This document shows, piece by piece, positions 22,906 to 23,664 of a stretch of 23,664 nt of DNA. Within the stretch, counting starts at the first letter, position 1. Every line of letters starts with the position of its first letter. The notes under the pieces are model-generated. The model saw only the letters and a list, made by a program, of their open reading frames with translations. It was not told the origin of the DNA and did no database searches. Location: positions 1 through 23,664 of IMG/VR virus record IMGVR_UViG_3300045996_004610; one strand, written 5' to 3'. The DNA comes from a virus. A program made the translations under genes and the position numbers.

Positions 22906-22948
22906 TACTCGAATGAATAAAAATTTGCATCAAGCTATTCAACTGTGT
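22884..22948. promoter_or_regulatory. Three operator-like motifs in the divergent promoter region
   Basis: AC-NN-GAATGAATA occurs at 22884-22896 and 22907-22919. A related inverted copy (TATTCAACTGTGT) is at 22936-22948. The TGAATA cores are 23 and 22 bases apart. The first lies in the regulator promoter, the second between the promoters, the third in the repressor promoter, as in a lambda OR-type switch. Repressor binding is inferred. Confidence 0.55.
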
Positions 22949-22953
22949 ATAGT
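22925..22953 (+). promoter_or_regulatory. Promoter of the repressor gene (leaderless)
   Basis: Plus strand: -35 TTGCAT (22925-22930), 17-base spacer, -10 TATAGT (22948-22953). The expected start, about seven bases on, coincides with the A of the repressor ATG at 22960, and no ribosome site is present. Confidence 0.65.
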
Positions 22954-22959
22954 GCATGC

Positions 22960-23664
22960 ATGGATATCTCTAGCCGGCTGACCGAAGCCATGAAAGCAGC
23001 GGGGTTCGAATCGCAGAGCGCGCTTGCGCGCGCCTCCGGCGTGCCGCAACCAACCATCAACCGCATCCTGAACGGGGTGGGCAAGAAAGGCCCGGAAGCG
23101 CATACGCTGGCGGCGCTGGCGGCCGCCTGTAATGTCACGTTCGAATGGCTGCACGAAGGCACGGGCCAACGCGAGCGCAACGGCGCGCCCTCGCCCCAGG
23201 CACAACGCTATTCTCACGTGGTGATCGCACCGGAGGATGACGACCGGTTTTATCGTATTGACAAGGTCAAGCTGCGCCTGTCGGCCGGCATCAGCGGTTT
23301 CGGCGTCGAGCCGGAAACCCATGACGGCAGCACCATCAGCATCCCGCGCGACTGGGCCGACCGCAACGGCTACAACCCGGAGCGGCTGATCGGCGTGAAG
23401 GTGCGCGGCGAAAGCATGGAGCCCTCGCTGTATGAAGACGACCTGGTCATCATCAACACCGCAGATACCAAGCTGGTCGACGGCATCGTCTATGCATTCA
23501 ACTATGAAGGGGAGCCGGTGGTGAAACGGCTGGCGCGCGACGCCGGACAGTGGTGGCTGACGTCCGACAATCCCGACCAGCGCAAGTACCACCGCAAGGT
23601 GTGCCGCGGCGCCGATTGCATCGTGATCGGCCGGGTCGTGCGCAAGGAAAGCGACCGGATCTAA
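22960..23664 (+). CDS. CI/LexA-type repressor (HTH XRE + S24 peptidase)
   Basis: A 234-aa self-cleaving repressor. An XRE-type HTH lies at about residues 18-39 (SQSALARASGVPQPTINRIL). A linker follows, then an S24 domain with GESMEPSLYEDDLVIINT and VVKRL. The catalytic dyad is Ser152 and Lys189, with the 37-residue spacing seen in LexA. A likely RecA-stimulated cleavage site is Ala109-Gly110 (LSAGISGFG). ATG 22960 is chosen over GTG 22945 because the predicted promoter puts the mRNA start on that ATG. It should repress the divergent regulator promoter and be inactivated in the SOS response, as in R-pyocin control. It ends exactly at the window edge with TAA. Confidence 0.95.
   Translation: MDISSRLTEAMKAAGFESQSALARASGVPQPTINRILNGVGKKGPEAHTLAALAAACNVTFEWLHEGTGQRERNGAPSPQAQRYSHVVIAPEDDDRFYRIDKVKLRLSAGISGFGVEPETHDGSTISIPRDWADRNGYNPERLIGVKVRGESMEPSLYEDDLVIINTADTKLVDGIVYAFNYEGEPVVKRLARDAGQWWLTSDNPDQRKYHRKVCRGADCIVIGRVVRKESDRI

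Noticed and set aside
22935-23180. Minus-strand ORF opposite the repressor start
   Set aside because: Antisense to a clear HTH-S24 repressor and to the promoter region; no ribosome site.

Overview
The window looks like a nearly complete R-type (contractile, P2-like) tailocin locus, a phage-tail bacteriocin cluster, from a high-GC proteobacterium. A betaproteobacterium such as Oxalobacteraceae or Burkholderiaceae is my best guess from overall base composition and protein style, but I hold that loosely. Every structural gene is on the minus strand, so biological order runs from high to low coordinates. I see no terminase, portal, capsid, head-completion, integrase or replication gene anywhere in the 23.7 kb. 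The order V, W, J, I, fibre genes, FI, FII, E, tape measure, U, X, D, lysis matches the R-pyocin plan as I remember it; in P2 the lysis genes instead lie between the head and tail genes.

Control region (about 21975-23664). A CI/LexA-type repressor (plus strand, 22960-23664) faces away from an HTH regulator (minus strand, 22180-22839). Between them are two divergent sigma70-like promoters and three related operator-like motifs spaced about two helical turns apart. The repressor mRNA appears to be leaderless. Downstream of the regulator is a strong-looking minus-strand promoter, TTGACG-18-TATGAT. Its leader carries two tandem intrinsic terminators before the first structural gene. Three more co-directional terminators lie inside the structural operon. 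This suggests, as inference, a Q-like antitermination switch rather than simple activation: DNA damage inactivates the repressor, the regulator is made, and polymerase from the late promoter is modified to read through the terminators.

Baseplate and fibres (8791-21974). In order of transcription: an unnamed tail protein; gpV spike with a histidine-rich tip; a 62-residue unknown; gpW; gpJ; gpI with a long C-terminal extension; a conserved 160-residue tail protein; a DUF4815-type protein and a 402-residue partner in the same reading frame, separated by a small 12-bp tandem repeat holding three in-frame UGA codons; an 1100-residue modular fibre (H); a 103-residue beta protein; and a 649-residue, GC-poor, propeller-like protein that may be a swapped-in receptor-binding cassette. 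No fibre-assembly chaperone was recognised.

Tail tube and assembly (2187-8702). Sheath FI, tube FII, the E tail-assembly chaperone with an overlapping GpE-family ORF in the +1/-2 frame (likely programmed frameshift), tape measure, gpU with an unusual N-terminal extension, gpX and gpD. Lysis (617-2161): three short overlapping membrane-protein genes (holin candidates) and a GH24 lysozyme with an intact E-D-T triad. A near-perfect 20-bp inverted repeat follows, then an unrecognised 169-residue protein at the window edge.
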